Assembly (NCBI GenBank): GCA_008711295.1
Contig: VUYV01000080.1
Coordinates: forward strand, 3,013,557-3,077,556
Length of the DNA stretch: 64,000 bases
Direction of reading: 5' to 3'
From: Anarhynchus alexandrinus
Lineage: Eukaryota; Chordata; Aves; Charadriiformes; Charadriidae
The notes under the pieces are model-generated. The model ran no database searches. It was not told the origin of the DNA and worked only from the letters and a program-made list of their open reading frames with translations. Positions 40,301-55,300 of this stretch are shown piece after piece. The first letter of the stretch is position 1. Every line of letters starts with the position of its first letter. The position numbers and the translations under genes were made by a program.

Positions 40301-43300
40301 TGAAATTCATCCCTGTGCTGTGGCAACATCGAGGTCCAGCTCAGGCCAGAACATGTTTTCTATGTGATGTCCCAGATTCTTGAGAATTTCTTTTGGATTT
40401 CCTGAAAATTTTTTTCCCCACCTGAAACCTGTATTTCTTCAGTCAGAAATGCATCATATTTATCCCAGGTTTACTGCTATACCAGTATAAAGAGTTTTGC
40501 ACTCCTTTGTCTCACAGTCATCAAATAGCAACTGTGGTTTTTTTTCAAGCCAGCCTTTGTTCAAAGCCAAAGTTTCTCATAACATGTCAAGCCACAGTAT
40601 TGTGACGTGAGTGTGATGAGCCAATGACCCAGTTCATTTGATACTAAAAGATCCTGATCTGACAGGATATTGCTGCCTGGAATCTCCGATTCTGGGTGCT
40701 GTGGGTTTTTTTGCTTAATAAGTGTGGAGGGATTTGGGAAGGAGAAGGAAAGGATTGCAAGCCCAGAGCTTGTAGCTCACATTTTTAGAGCTACTCTTTA
40801 TTTCTCTTCTTGTTACCTTGGAACACATACGATTTTAAACAACTAAGGATGGTATTGGTGAATTACTAGACATGTTTTCTACTGTATCTGCGTATTTGAT
40901 CGTATATTATATTAGATAGAATTAACGTTACAGATTTTGGATTTTGCTGCATTTTATCAGATTGTGCATTTTTTTAATGAAAAAGATAATTTGTGGAATG
41001 TGCTGCCCCCATGTGGTATTAAATGTATTGGTCTCCTTTTAGGCTAATACTGCACAGTCTAAGTGGCTTTATCTTGAATTGCTCGGCCTATGAAGTTAAA
41101 ACAAAACATCAGTTCTTGAGAATGCACTGGGTGCAGCCTTTCACTTGGTAGCTTTTGAACTTCACTTTCTTCTCTTGGAAGGAATTAGGAAGTGCAAATC
41201 TGTGCTTGTAAACAGAAAATATATAAGTGTACTTGTTCAGTTTGAAATAAATCTGGTTTATATTAATGACTTTATGGTATGTCTTAGGGACTTCATCATT
41301 TAATACTGGTTAAAAAAGAGGTTCTTTTGAGGGTCTGACAGTTTTCCGTGCAGACTAGATATAAACCTTAGGAGTTTTAATTTTTAAAAGAATAAATATC
41401 TAAAAATGATTTTACTGCTTTTAGTAATACAGTGTGCTTGCAATTTAGGAAAGTAATTTGAAAGGAAATATCAGTGTAAGCATGGATATTTTTCAGAACA
41501 ATACTACTTTGCTCTTCCTGATAGGAATGTAGAAAGTTTCATGGAGAGTTTGTTGGACGAGCCTGTGGTCATCATGGCCCTTATGTTCCAGATGTCCTCT
41601 TCTGGTCTGTCATCTTATTCTTTTCTACAGTAACGCTGTCATCCACACTGAAGCAGTTCAAAACTAGCCGCTACTTCCCAACAAAGGTGTGTGCCATTTT
41701 TTTAATTCAAAAGTTATCATTAGTCATGTGTAAGCATGAATTCCATCTGCATTGCAAATTCAATTAACTGCTGGTGAAGTGGATATTGCATCTTTTCTCT
41801 GTTAGAAAATTGTATCAGAATAAGCATGGTTTTAGCTGTACGCACAAAATGGCTTAAAACAGTGAAGAAAAATAAATCCTAAATCACATGTGAATGTTTT
41901 AGTTAAAATTATCATTTCTCTCAATAATCGTAGGTACGATCTGTTGTCAGCGATTTTGCTGTCTTTCTCACTATTTTGTCCATGGTTTTAATTGACTATG
42001 CCATTGGGATTCCATCACCAAAACTTCAGGTTCCAAATGCTTTTAAGGTAATTTGTTGATAAATTGCACTGCCGTATTATTTTGACAAAGTAGTGTGCTA
42101 TAGTACATTTATTATATTTTTTTTTATCATCAGAGAGTAGTGATACTAGTCTGAATTTTTTTGTTCACCGCGTACTATGCAACCTCTCTAATTAGTAGCC
42201 CATGCAAATGAGCCTCTCCCGTCAGGCCCCTTCGTGCTTCCTCATGTCTTCTGTGTGAGGACCAACCTGGCTCAAATTACCCAAATCCTAGACTACTGTA
42301 GTGTTCTGGGTTTCCTTCCAAATTCTGGGCTCATTGTATCAAAGCAACCAAGTCTGTAATATCCCAGATGATTTTATTATAAGTAATTTCTTTTTTTTGT
42401 ATCATAGGAAGTTTAGCATTTTTCTGTGCTCTTACGTAGAGATTGATTTTAAAGGAAATCATATCCTAGTAATGTTTTTGTATGTGTTCTTGTGAAGTTG
42501 AAATGTATATAATCCTCAGAGTACTGACTGGTCATGCATGACTCTGTTTTTATAGCCCACCAGAGATGATCGTGGCTGGTTTATTACTCCTTTGGGACCT
42601 AATCCTTGGTGGACAGTCATAGCTGCTGTAATTCCAGCCCTGCTTTGTACTATCCTTATCTTTATGGACCAGCAGATCACAGCTGTCATTATCAATAGAA
42701 AAGAACACAAACTAAAGGTATTCAGTTAAATAGTTACATTTTCACTGTCATTTTCTGCTTCAGGTAATGTAATGTACCTTCATCTACTTGAGTATGCTAC
42801 TTCATTATATGTTACATAGCACCCCTTTAAATTGTTATGCTTTTTCTCTGTTGATCTGTGTAGTACCTGTGCCCTGTGGCAGTGATTCGCTGCCTTACAG
42901 AAGTCTTTATGAATGTAATTTGGAACAGACTCTGAATCAAGAAAGTACTCTTATTTATGCTTTGTTAGAAGTATGATGCCCATTCACCTAAAGAAAAAAA
43001 ATATGGAAGTGAATGATTTCCTTAAGTACCATAATATTAATTGCCTCTTCAGGTATTGGCAGTGTTGTTCTAGTTCTACTGGATTGGATTTTGAAACCTC
43101 TTTCAGGGGTTATTTTGTCATATAAGATTTTTTTTTTTCCTCTCTTCATCCTTCCCTGTGGTTCTACCCATCCATTTTTCATGCCCTTCCTATCTTGAAG
43201 AAGGGAAAAGAATAAAACTGAGCTTCAGAGCACAATGGGTTCTTAAAACAACATAGGACAACTTCCTGCTCTGTTCTCTAACACTTTAGTTGCCTACAGA

Positions 43301-46300
43301 TGGAGAGAGAAAAAGGGACATCACCCCTCTGAAAAACTGTTGGGCAAAATCTAGCAGCAGGTTTCTGTACATGTATATGCAGTGAGCTTAGGCTTTTTTT
43401 GACATGCTTTTAATAAGCAGCAATCCAATCTCAAGTTGCTTTAGCAAATGCATTTGCAACCTTCACTTTGCACTGCCTCTTCTTGGATGATTGTGACATT
43501 TGATATGTTCTTTTTTTGCCCTCTTTGTCAGCCTGGCTCTTCATGTCAATCCATAGCATTGCATGTGGTTAACTTGACAGATGCAGGAATTTGCTGCCAA
43601 GCTTTGGAATGTGTTTTTTCAGCACTGGCATCTGGGAGTCAGATGGTCCTCCTGGCTGCCCCCTTGTCTTGCTGCGTTTTAGTTTTGCTGGGGTCTGGTG
43701 TAGCATCACCTGTTGCTATGCTTCCTTTTCTTCCCATATGTCAGGTTCCTCAGATCATGTATGAATGTGAGGAAATGCTTTCGGATTCTGTATGCATTAG
43801 CAGATACATTCCTCATAAATGTGTCAGAAGGTAAAAAAAGGTGTCTCTGTTAGGATTTAGAATTAAACTCTTTCTTTTAGTGCATTGTGCGTGTAACTAA
43901 TATCTGTGTTTGACACATCTCTGAGTTTGTCAAGATGTGTCTTGGAGATAAGACTCATAAGCACTTTTGGAGAGTGAGGGAAGGTTGCTAGAGTTGATTC
44001 TTTCCGTTTTCTTTACTTCATATGAATTCCCCTTTTTAAATAATGTAAGCAAATAAGATGGCATTTTCATTTCGATATGTGGCTTACATTTTCATAAACC
44101 CAGACGCTTCCCATTTTAGAAGTAAAAGTTGTCTTCAGAAAGCAATGATTTGTTTGCTTCCAACTCGTTTTCCCCTCTTTTTTTATACTTCCCATAGCAA
44201 ATTCTGAATAGTGCACATTTCAGCTTTTGGCAGCCTCTGTAGCAAACCCTTCCAAGTTTAGTTTCGTTACTTTTTTTATGTCAAAAGGCATTTGCATGGG
44301 TTTACAGGCAAAATTATGGTTCAACATATTCACATTGTTTGCATGAACATCACTGTTTCATCAGACCGTGACATTGGATTTGTTGCCATGTTGCAAAATT
44401 TTGTGGAGATAACTACGTACCTGACTTCTAAAAGGAAAATAGCTTGAGCTCCTGCTTGCAGCTGCGTGGTGGTCCTGGATACTTACTAAAATTGAAAAGA
44501 AATATCCCTCTCAGCTATGGTAACAGATATCTGTACAACCAAGCTTGATGCAGATCATTGGTCTTTTTGAAGCACAGGTTGTATTTGCAGGTTTTTGAAT
44601 GTATCTAAGGTTTGACCAAAGTGTTCTATCCACTACTACAAAAGCAAAGCAACATCTTCCTGTTGGTAAATTTACAGAGTACTTGACTACTACAGAGATG
44701 ATCCAAAACTAAAGGTTTTGTACAGACTGCTCATATGAACGTTTATGCTACTACTTTTAAGTATTGAATAGGGAAACCAGTAAAACAGTACCTGATAATA
44801 AATATTATTTTATAGTTTAATGTATAGATTAATTATAGTTTGATTTCTTTTATTTTCTAGCTATCTGTTCTTAGATAAGATGAAAACATGTTAGTGAAAA
44901 CTTACTGCTATCATGTGCTTAGCATCTATAAAAACTTTAAAAGGATCAATGTGGTTTTATGGCCCTTTATAACATAAACTGACTTTGCAAATGTTAACTT
45001 AAGAATTTTTGTGTAGGAAGGAATCAAAATACATATTTTCCCACCTCCTGTGTGAGGATGGATGCAGGGTCTATTAGGGTTAGTGCAGTGGAAAGTTGGC
45101 AGTGCAGCTGGATGTTCTGCTTACTGTTATCCACAAATTTAGTTAAAACAAAAAATGTATGTATTTTCCGTTGTCTTACTAGGATCTCTTTTATAAGCAG
45201 GAAAGGTATTTGGTGCCCATTGTAAAGTGGATTTATGATAGGTACTCTTAAATCATAACTGGAATGAGTCCAATAAAAGTAAGGATTTCTTGTGAACTAG
45301 TAGGCATTCCCCTTAGATAACCAGTTTGCCATCACTACTGACCCAGCCTGGATAACACATAGAAGAAAGCTATTTTTTCCTACAAGTCACAGATCTTTTT
45401 AATTGCCTCTAACTGTTCATTAGGAATGCTTGCCAGGATTGTTCTCCTTAATTCAGATGTCATTTTATATCTTCTTGCTGTTATTACTTTCTTTAACAGA
45501 AAGGATGTGGATACCATCTCGACCTACTTATGGTGGCAGTCATGCTTGGAGTGTGCTCTATTATGGGATTGCCATGGTTTGTTGCAGCCACTGTCCTCTC
45601 TATTTCCCATGTGAATAGCTTAAAACTGGAATCAGAGTGCTCCGCTCCAGGGGAGCAGCCAAAATTTCTTGGAATCCGGGAGCAGAGAGTCACAGGGCTC
45701 ATGATTTTTATCCTTATGGGCTCATCTGTCTTTTTGACAAGTATCCTGAAGGTAATTTGGGGAAGTAGGGAAAAGCTAAAGAATACTGCACTGCACTGAG
45801 CATTTCACTGTTGTTACTGTATTATTGTATGTGTGCCCTTTCCAGGCACACTACTGACTAGCATAATGTTACACAATGATAATCTAAAGTGGAATTCTAA
45901 TTTTGCATAATAAAATGGCTAAGGACATCTAACACTTTTTAAAACAAAAACCTTGTAATGAAAATCTGGCCTGACTGAAGTCAAAGGGAATTCTGCCACT
46001 GACCTGTAGTATATCAAGATTCACCCTTGGTCTATGCTTTGGGCCCATGGCAAATTATCATGAAACAGTCTTGCTAAGTTACACCAGTAAGTAAATTTAT
46101 TAAGAAAATTTAAAAACATTTTGTGATTTCTGGATAATTTAAAAATATTTTCACATTTGCAAGAGAAGTTCTAGGGTTTTAAGAATTTTCTGGTCTGTGT
46201 GAAATCAGTGGGTTTTGCCACTGGCTTCAGTAAGGCCAAAATTTAGACTTGCATGTTATCACAGTGAAGGCAATAAGCCCTTAGAACTTGTACTTCGCAG

Positions 46301-49300
46301 TAGTATTTTATTAAGTATATCATAAAACCTTCACTTTGAAAACACACAGAATACGCTTTTTGTGTATTTAGTATTTAAAACGGATACTTATCTATGGAAA
46401 TATTCCTTTACCTACACACTGCATACTGAGAGCCTGAACATTTAAAATAGTCTCTTACAAAATCATTCTATAGAAGTCATTCACCCATTTTTAAATACTT
46501 ACAGCACAGAACATTTCTTTTAGCAGTATGAAGTATTTTGTGTGTCTTGAACATTTTTCTGAGGATTATAGCTTCACTGTTCAGATGCTCTCCTGAGCAG
46601 CCTTTTAAGTAAAGAATTTAAGTGTATATCAAAAACTTTCATTTTTTTGTGTAATTCTGTTATTTTATTAATAGTGAATAAAGTATATTGTAATAACTGG
46701 CTGTGAGAGGAAAACAAAACTATAAAGACAGATTCTTCTTTTGCTTTATAGTCTGAGAAACATTATTAATTTGTAATTGAGTGACTCTGAATTTACAACT
46801 TGTCTGATTAATGCAGGCATATGGCACTTTGAATTTCAACTGTTTAGAATGTCTTTCTAGAGGCATTTGAAATTGTTAAATAGTATTTAATATGCTCTTC
46901 CCTTTCTCTGCTTGTTTGTGCAGTTTATTCCTATGCCAGTACTTTATGGAGTATTTCTTTACATGGGTGCTTCATCTCTAAAGGGAATTCAGGTAAAATG
47001 GATTTATGAAGAGTGTATTACTGATGATACGCTTTCTATAAAATGTGTAGCTATTATTATTACATTATTTTATTATCTTTTGTGTATAATCTTAAAGGAA
47101 TGTTGCCAACCTTAAATTCTTGAAAGTGACTCACTTAAAAAGGAAAATGGATTCTCTCTAAATAGAGTATTCCCTTTAGGTAATGTGCTCCAATTTTTTA
47201 TTTTTTAGGTGCCGATCTTTTCTGTTCTCCCTTGTTATCAAGGGAATTTTGGCTGAGCCTAAAAACTGAATAACAACTATCAGGCACTCTCCCCTCTCCC
47301 CTGCCTCCCTGTTCATTTGCTCGCCTGCTGCCTTTTCAGCTTCCAAGTTAGAGCCTTTGTAGTGGTACGCTTGATCTTGAACTTTGCCCGTATGAGGCTT
47401 TTGGCTAACTTGCCCTAAAACTAACATAGGTGGGATTTTGAAGATATTTCCTGTGCAAATAAGTGCTCCAGGCAGGGAAGTGGAGCTCTTGCAAGTCCCA
47501 TGCTACTTAATTTGTGGCCTCAGGGATGAAGGGCAAGTTTAGTGGAAGGGCAGCATTCCTGCAGTAGCCTTAAGTAGGAGCCCCTGGCAGAAGTCAGGCA
47601 CTCCAGCATTCAGGTCAGGGTTGGTAATGGTATCCAGTGTACCATTTCTCCTGGATGACCGCAGCGTTAAATGGCACGGAGCCAAATCTTTTAGCTCATC
47701 TGACACAAACACTCAAATTTTCAAGTGTGCCTTTGTTTGTTATCAGAAGTTGAGGTATTGATACACCTTCCAAAGCAATTGAGAAAGAACAATCACATGA
47801 TGAAGACATGAATTATACTGTGCAAAGGTTGTCAAATACAAAGAGCAAAGAAAATGCCTGATTGTTTCTTTCATTATATTTAAATTTTTGATTGTGAGTT
47901 AAAAATGTCTTGCCTTTTTTTTAACCTCTGTATTATTTATAGGCAAAGTTGGCAACATCTCGGTTTTTGACTGGTGTTTTCTATTTAGAGACTCTTCTTT
48001 TATAACTCTGCCTAGCTCTTATCATTTGGGTTGATATTCTAAGAAGTGTAGCTTGGCTTTTGGTGAGGTTTAGATAATTTCAACTTAATATGGTTCAGCT
48101 GTTCTCAGAACAAGGGTATGAGAAAGTACACTATTGAAGAGTGTTTTTAAGACATGCTAAAATTTGGCTATGTTTACTTGGAAAAGGGATTGCATCCCCC
48201 TTCCTTTCTCCCTCCCCCAAGCTGGGACAAGGAATTGAGATTTGATAAGTTGGCTTTTGTGGGAGGATGTGCTTTTTGCTGTCTCTGTGAAAAAGAAATC
48301 TGCTCAAATCTGGCCAAACTATAAGCCTTTAAAAAATGCAGTTTGCACATGCTCAATAAAAATTCCTGAAACTTTGAAATTCTGAAGACTGTGTGAATAT
48401 AGATAGCATGGCTCATCCATGCAGGGAGAAATGGTGCATCGCCATCATCATTGTGCCATAGCAGCTGACACAAACTCTTGGGTCAGTGTGGAGCCAAATA
48501 GGTCTGAAAAGCAAGAACCTCTCATATACATTCCTAGTGGTGTGGCAGTTGGCTTTCTGGCATTCCTTTTTTTTCTTTTTCTTTCGTTTTTGTTCCTGAT
48601 TTTGTGAAGAAAGTGCAAGAGGGAAAAGAAAACACCCTGTGATAAAGTGTCTGGTGACGTAAACTGAGAGGGGGAAAAAAAGAGATTCATCCACGGGAGA
48701 TAAGACTGAAGAGATCCTTCATGATCAGCTTTTTGTCTGCTAAAGGAAGCAGAGCTCAGTTGTTGAAAAACAAAACTTTAGAATGTGTTAGAAAGGCGGT
48801 ATAATAGCGTGCATGCCCAACAGGATCAACAAGCTTCCATTCAGTTTGATTCATAGTTGATTCATGTCTACTTTGAAGTCTGGCTTTGCCTAACTTAAAC
48901 AGTTCATGGCTTGAAATCTTAGCAATACTATTTTAAAGTAACTGTTTTCTTTGCGTATAGCATATTATGCAGTTATGAGCAGGGTGTTTCCTGGAGTATG
49001 ACGGTACAGAATGTAATTCAGCAGAATCCAATATGTCAGCACATCTGCAATAGAAATACCTAGGGACACATATGGGTATTAAAATTAAAAGGAACTTAAG
49101 AAGTATGATTAACCAAATAATTAAACTTTACTTAAATAACACGATTCTCATTCTTATTCTGGTGGCTCAACCAGAGAGAAGGTGAGTTCTTTACCACTCT
49201 AGTACAGATTCATGGCTCGTGATTGTAACCAAAGTAGTCTTTTTCTGTGGTCCTGAATCTCTGCACAGTTTTTGCCTTTAGAATAACAAGCTTGATTCTT

Positions 49301-52300
49301 AGGATATTCAGGATCTCTTAGGTAGTGTGTGAATGTTAGCATAGGTGATCCTACAGCTCATTTTGATGCAAACTTTTAAAAATTTCTCTTTCAGCTTTTT
49401 GACAGGATAAAGTTATTCTGGATGCCTGCGAAGCATCAGCCAGATTTTATTTATCTGAGGCATGTTCCTCTTAGAAAGGTCCATCTCTTCACTGTAATTC
49501 AGCTGAGTTGTCTTGTGCTTCTGTGGATTATAAAGGTTTCAAGAGCTGCCATTGTCTTTCCTATGATGGTATGAACTATTTTTTATTCCCGCTAAAAATC
49601 TCTTTTCTTTTCACTTGTGGATAATTTTTATTGAAGAAAAAATTAATTGTGGGCAGATAATTACAATATTGCTTTGATTCAGTGTTCAAGGACAATTCAT
49701 ACTGTATCAAGTAAGGAAAAATTCTACATATAACCTCTAGTTTGAGTGTAGGTTGCACTCTTTATGTGTGGATGCCCAACTGTGTATTCTCTTAGGGAAA
49801 ATTCTTCTCTTAAAATAAAATAAAAATAAAATGTGTTTGATGTTTTTATTTAAGGAGTAGTACTTAATCATTTTACAGAAAGAACATTCCCTCATTAAGG
49901 AAGAGTGTTCATTGCACTGAGGATCTTTACTGGTAGTTCTGTGTCTTGCTGGAAATAAAAGAAAAATCTATTCTGCTGCTTAAGTGACTTCTCTATGATT
50001 ATTTCACTAATTGAAAATAAAAGATATCTACTGACCTCAGTGATTGTTAAATGCTTCAAGCCATACCTCAAAAGAACAAAGGAAGACCAACTGTTGGCCT
50101 ATCCAAATTAAAGGATAAAATTCTAGCTGTAAACTGTGGTCACTTTTGAAAGTGTTCCTCTACAAGCATATTTGTCATTTTTACTTGCTTAATTTCCTAA
50201 TTCTTTGAATTAATATCTTTACAGGTCCTAGCTTTGGTATTTGTCCGAAAACTCATGGATTTCTTTTTTACTAAGCGGGAGCTCAGTTGGTTAGATGATT
50301 TGATGCCTGAGAGCAAGAAAAAGAAACTGGAAGATGCTGAGAAAGAGGTGGGTCATGGTTTCAGGGTTTTTTGGTGTGTAGCATGGTATCAATTTCTCCT
50401 TCAGACATTTAGAGAAAATTCTATAAATAAGGCATATTCTATGCACCAGGCAGACTTGTTAACAGTATCCAAACTATAATATTTTCAGTATTTTATGTAA
50501 GTCCTTTTAAGGTTACAAATCTAATAGGCCTAGGTGGGGATGTCTATTAGATGTAGATTCTTATGTTGCCATACTGTCATATAACATATCAGTATCTACA
50601 GTGCTCCTGGGATTGCTCCTGAGACCCACTCAGATGATGTACAGGGATGAATCTGTGTCTGTAGGAAAGCTCTCAGATGCCTGGGGCAATTTGATGCTGC
50701 GTTGGGACTGGTCTCATCTCTGCTGGACATGCTGAGGAGAGCACTGCAGAATTTGAGGGGCATGGCATGTCCCAGCTGCACTTGAGCCATACATAGGTCA
50801 CATGCCATCACCCTGTGCCCTCCCCGCTCTGCAGTGTCATAACCCTGTGCATTATCCCTATTACCGTCTGGGCCAGCAGGGTGGTTTCTGCTACTGCAGA
50901 AAGAATTTACTTCCACTTTCTAATGAAAAGGTCAGCGACACTGCTTACCCCTGTTAACCAAATCCTCGGACTTTTCCTTACAGCCTGTGGCACTACCACC
51001 CAGTTAACTCTTTCAGATCTGGACTCCTCATCTCTTTTCAAAGAATATGCATTTCAGATAATTTCTTATAAACTTGATAAAGGACAGATTCTTACACATT
51101 TCCATTCAGAATGTTCCTATATTTTGACAGTGAAACACATATCTTTCTGATTGTACATTTCATTTGTTTGGTAGCGTTTTCATCTAGCTGCTGCTTCATG
51201 AATCACTTGTTTGAATATCACATAAAATTGTAGGAATATAAAGTAACTTTATGTGTAAGGGATGAGGGTCTTTGTCCTTTGTCCCTGGTATCAGCAGCCT
51301 GATCAGTGTCAACTGTTAGGGAACAACAGTACTGCACCCAAATAAATGAGGGACAAGACTCATTGGAGAAGCACTAACTTCAGGAGCAGAATTTGTTGGT
51401 GCTAGGTTATTTTAAGTCGGAGTCGTGTCCTGCTCCAGCACTTTTGAATAGTAGCACGGCATGAGGCTGTGGTGGCAGTGGGAGGTGCAGGTGCAGACGA
51501 TGCCACATGGTCTTGGCAGGCTGTTGTCACTTCTAGGCAGGAATGCTCTGGGGACAGTTGTGTATATGACCTCTAAGATGCCCCGAAGACTTCTGCAAAA
51601 GCCTGGGACCTGTGAGAAATTACCTTCTGGTTGTCCAAAGGGTACTGCAAAAACTGTACAATGTGAATGCGTAAATCAGCAATTTATCCTTAGAGATGCC
51701 CTGAGATGTGATCTGAGACCAGTGAAATGGTGTGTGTAAGGATTCCCATTAGTAAGTCTATTTGTAGAAATAGGACATGAGCTAATAATGTGAACATGTA
51801 ACTATGAAAACTAGATTTCTCTGCCTGTAGGATTTTTCCGTGACCTTTGACAACTCACTGCCTCATCTGTAACCTAGAGAACTATAACTTTCTTTTCTTT
51901 GATACATTCAACATACTTTCATAGAATATGTTTCGGAGGAAAGGTTTTACCTAGGTGATAAACATAATGATGATTATTTACTATTTAGTATGTGCCTATA
52001 AAACTACCAGGCTGAAATGAAAATACATGAGTCATTGTTTTCCCCCTTGAATCGAAGCACACCAGAGAGCTGTTTCATCACAGTATCTGTTGTCATCACA
52101 GTTCAGAGTAACCAAAAGTAACCAAGGTAGCTCTCTTCTTGTGGGTCTGGTTATTGGAAAGAATTCCTTGTTATCCTTATGTTTTGGTTATATGTCACTT
52201 TCCTTCCCATGCTTGATAGGATGGCATCAGAAAACAAAACTGGGAAAATCTACTGGTGTTACTTTATTTCATTCACTGTCTATTTTGAGAGGTTATTTTT

Positions 52301-55300
52301 ACATATTTTGGCATTTCTAAATATTTGGAGCTATTATTAAAACTGTTCAACTGTCAAAAACTTACGAAGCTGTGAAGCCTGGAAATGACAAAATTAACTA
52401 GTAATAAAACTTCTGACATGTAGCCTAAGGAATTAATTGGAGAGTTGCTATCACACGGCTTTTAAAAATAGAAGTATTCTACCCACAAGAATATTCAGAA
52501 ATATAGTTGACAAGATCTGAAACTTATTTGATTGGATCCTAATTTCATCACTTAAGTTGTTTTTATATTTTTAGGCCATGTTTTTCCAAGGCTTTGTACA
52601 TTTATAGTGGATATTATATATGCCTTCTCACAGACCTCCTTTGGAAGCCACTTTGATGTTAATCTATTAAGTCTTTCTGAGGCAGGAATGAACAAAGTGA
52701 CTTCTCCCATTGGGAGAAGAAAACAGTTGTAATACTAAAATGTATAAGAAACAAATTTTCGTGCAGAGAGGAATTAAATTCTACTATTTTGGAAAATTGT
52801 GCTGGCTCTTCCAGCTAATACCAACTTATCAATGTGTGTGAGGCATGTGGGGGTTTGGGTGATCTGCCAGAAAACGGGAAGCTCTTTTTGGGAGAGCCAA
52901 CTCTCACATTCAAAGAGGCACCAGGGTAAACTGTTACAAAGCCATGTAATGAAGGGAAGACAGACGTGGAGGTCTCTGGGTGTCTGTTATGCTCATCCAC
53001 ACAGTGCAACAGTTTAGGGCAGGATTTGATGGTTACATTCATGTGAAGGCACGTTAACCTCTGCAGTGGTTCTCCTGACCTAACAGGGGTGTGAGCCTTA
53101 AGAATCCTCCCGTGGATCCTTGAGCTGATGTCTGAAAGACAGACTTGTTTTCCTTCGTTCTTGCAGGCAGGACATGGTGCCTGAGGGGTGTTGTTTTGTT
53201 CTGTCCTCCCTCTAAGATAAGACTTTCAAATTTGTAAATATTTGCCAAAAATATTTTTGATAGGTATGTCTCCTAGTTTTCTTCACTTCCTGTTACTCAC
53301 AGAAGTTTTTTCCCTGTTCAAGTGAAAACTAATTTTGGTGTCTTGTTTCACTACTTTTCACTGCAATAGAACTATCAGTATTAAAACTGTATGTGCAAAC
53401 TGAAATAGGGCTTCCCTAATTTTTGCATGTTAACATTGCAATGTATATATCCTGTTGTGCATGATATTTAAAATTCACCGTACAGTTGCTCACTCAGTGT
53501 TACTAATTTTTCTCTTTATTGTTACAAAAGTGTCTCCCCTGTTTGGCATTAAAAAATAACATTAAGTGAAGATACATCTTTTAAAGTAGAGGGGTTTTAA
53601 TGTCAAATATTTAAATTAAGTGTTGAAAAGTATCTTTAAGAACTTCAAACAAACACTTAAAAAGAGGGGGAAAAAGGATTGAAGTATAAAAATTTCACTT
53701 TTCACAACATCATATCCTTTCTCACGTCTAAATTCCTTCCTTCTAGGAAGAGCAAAGTATGTTAGCAATGGACGAGGAAGGGACTGTTCAGTTACCACTA
53801 GAAGGACATTACAGGTAAAATATACCTTTCCTCTTTTAGGTGAGTTGCAATTAAACAAATAAATTAAACATGCCACAATATTTACTCTTAATGCTTACTG
53901 AATGTCAAGAGGATGTTTGTCATGTAGTAGGGTACAGATAGGTGAACTGACCATATACTGCAGCATTTAAAAGCTCAGCCCTTTTCTAGTCTTTCCATTT
54001 GATCTCACAGTCCTTAGGAAAAGGACGCATTAGTTGAAGTTTTCCCTTGGGCCAAACTGCAGCATCAGGCCGTTCATAATGAACCTTGGCTTCTGACATG
54101 CACAGTACAAAAGGACAATGTGGACCAGGTCAAACCGTTCATCCTGATGCTAGTAGGGAGCCAGGAAAGGTTTGGAACACACCCGAGAAAAACTGGGTTC
54201 TTAGAGTATTACATTTTAAAACATCCTAATTAAGATCCTATCTGTGTGAGATAATAAGTGACTCAAGAGCTGTCCAGGGGAGATAAGGCACAATGCAGGA
54301 TTGACACCACTTCAGTATGAAAACCTATGTTTAGATAGTAATAATACACATGACCAGCCCATAAGGACTCTCATTTACAGTTTTCAGAAAGCAAGCTCTT
54401 AATAAAGATCTGAAATATCTACTGATAGTAACTTCTGCATTAATGCTGAGTTCATAGGAACACAATCTCAGAGTGGCCTCCTCTTATATTTTAACACAAA
54501 GTTAACCTAATGTCTCCTAAGGCAAATAACTGTCTGTGTCTCTGAAAAATCCCAGCCTATTTCTTACTTTTGATTCATCGCATTTCTAATGCTCTGGTTT
54601 TGTCTTCTTTTGTCCATACCTTTTTGTTCTATTTTATATTAACAATACTTAGCTTAGTTTATCTTGAGTTGTGATCTATATTGATCTATAGCATGTTTAC
54701 TTAGGTAGAGTTGCCTGGATAATATCTGACTTTCTGTACTGTAAGGATAACAGTCCTACAGCTAAAAAGAAGAGTCAAGACATTGGTTGATAAAGTGGTT
54801 CCCCAAAACTCTGTGAAAACAAGTGTGCTGAAGGCTTACTGAATGTCAAGCCATACATAAAACCATGAAGTCAGGAATAATATACAGGCAGGCCCTTAAA
54901 ACATCTAAGACTTTATTATTATTAAGTGTATAAATACATATTTGGAGCAGTCCAGGTAAAGCTAAGGGCATAATGGCTACAGAGTGCTGCCTAAAGTTAC
55001 TGATTAGCTTGTTTAATTGGGGCATTTTTATTAAATTAAACCTTTGACTTTGTCAATGTTTTTGATTGCTTTGAAAATTGTTTTAAAAGCAGGTGGAGTT
55101 TCAGAGCATAAGTACTTTGAGAACTGTTAGGAACTCTTAGGATTCATGTTTAATCCAACTATGCCACTGGCATGCTGTGAGATCTTGGGCAATATTTAAT
55201 TCCACAGTTCCTCATTTTTCTCTGCCTATTAGTTGGAAGTGAAACAATATATTCTATTTATGTTACTGTGGTTAATTGCTGTTGGAGGAGGAAAATGCTA

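Noticed and set aside
43448..43834. Longest open frame in the window (128 codons) on the + strand
   Set aside because: It lies in the intron between exons 13 and 14, has no splice-compatible edges or recognised domain, and its composition looks like chance translation of T-rich intron.
50596..50916. Minus-strand 106-codon open frame in a GC-richer stretch
   Set aside because: I considered a decayed retroelement or an antisense gene, but no motif or repeat end is visible.
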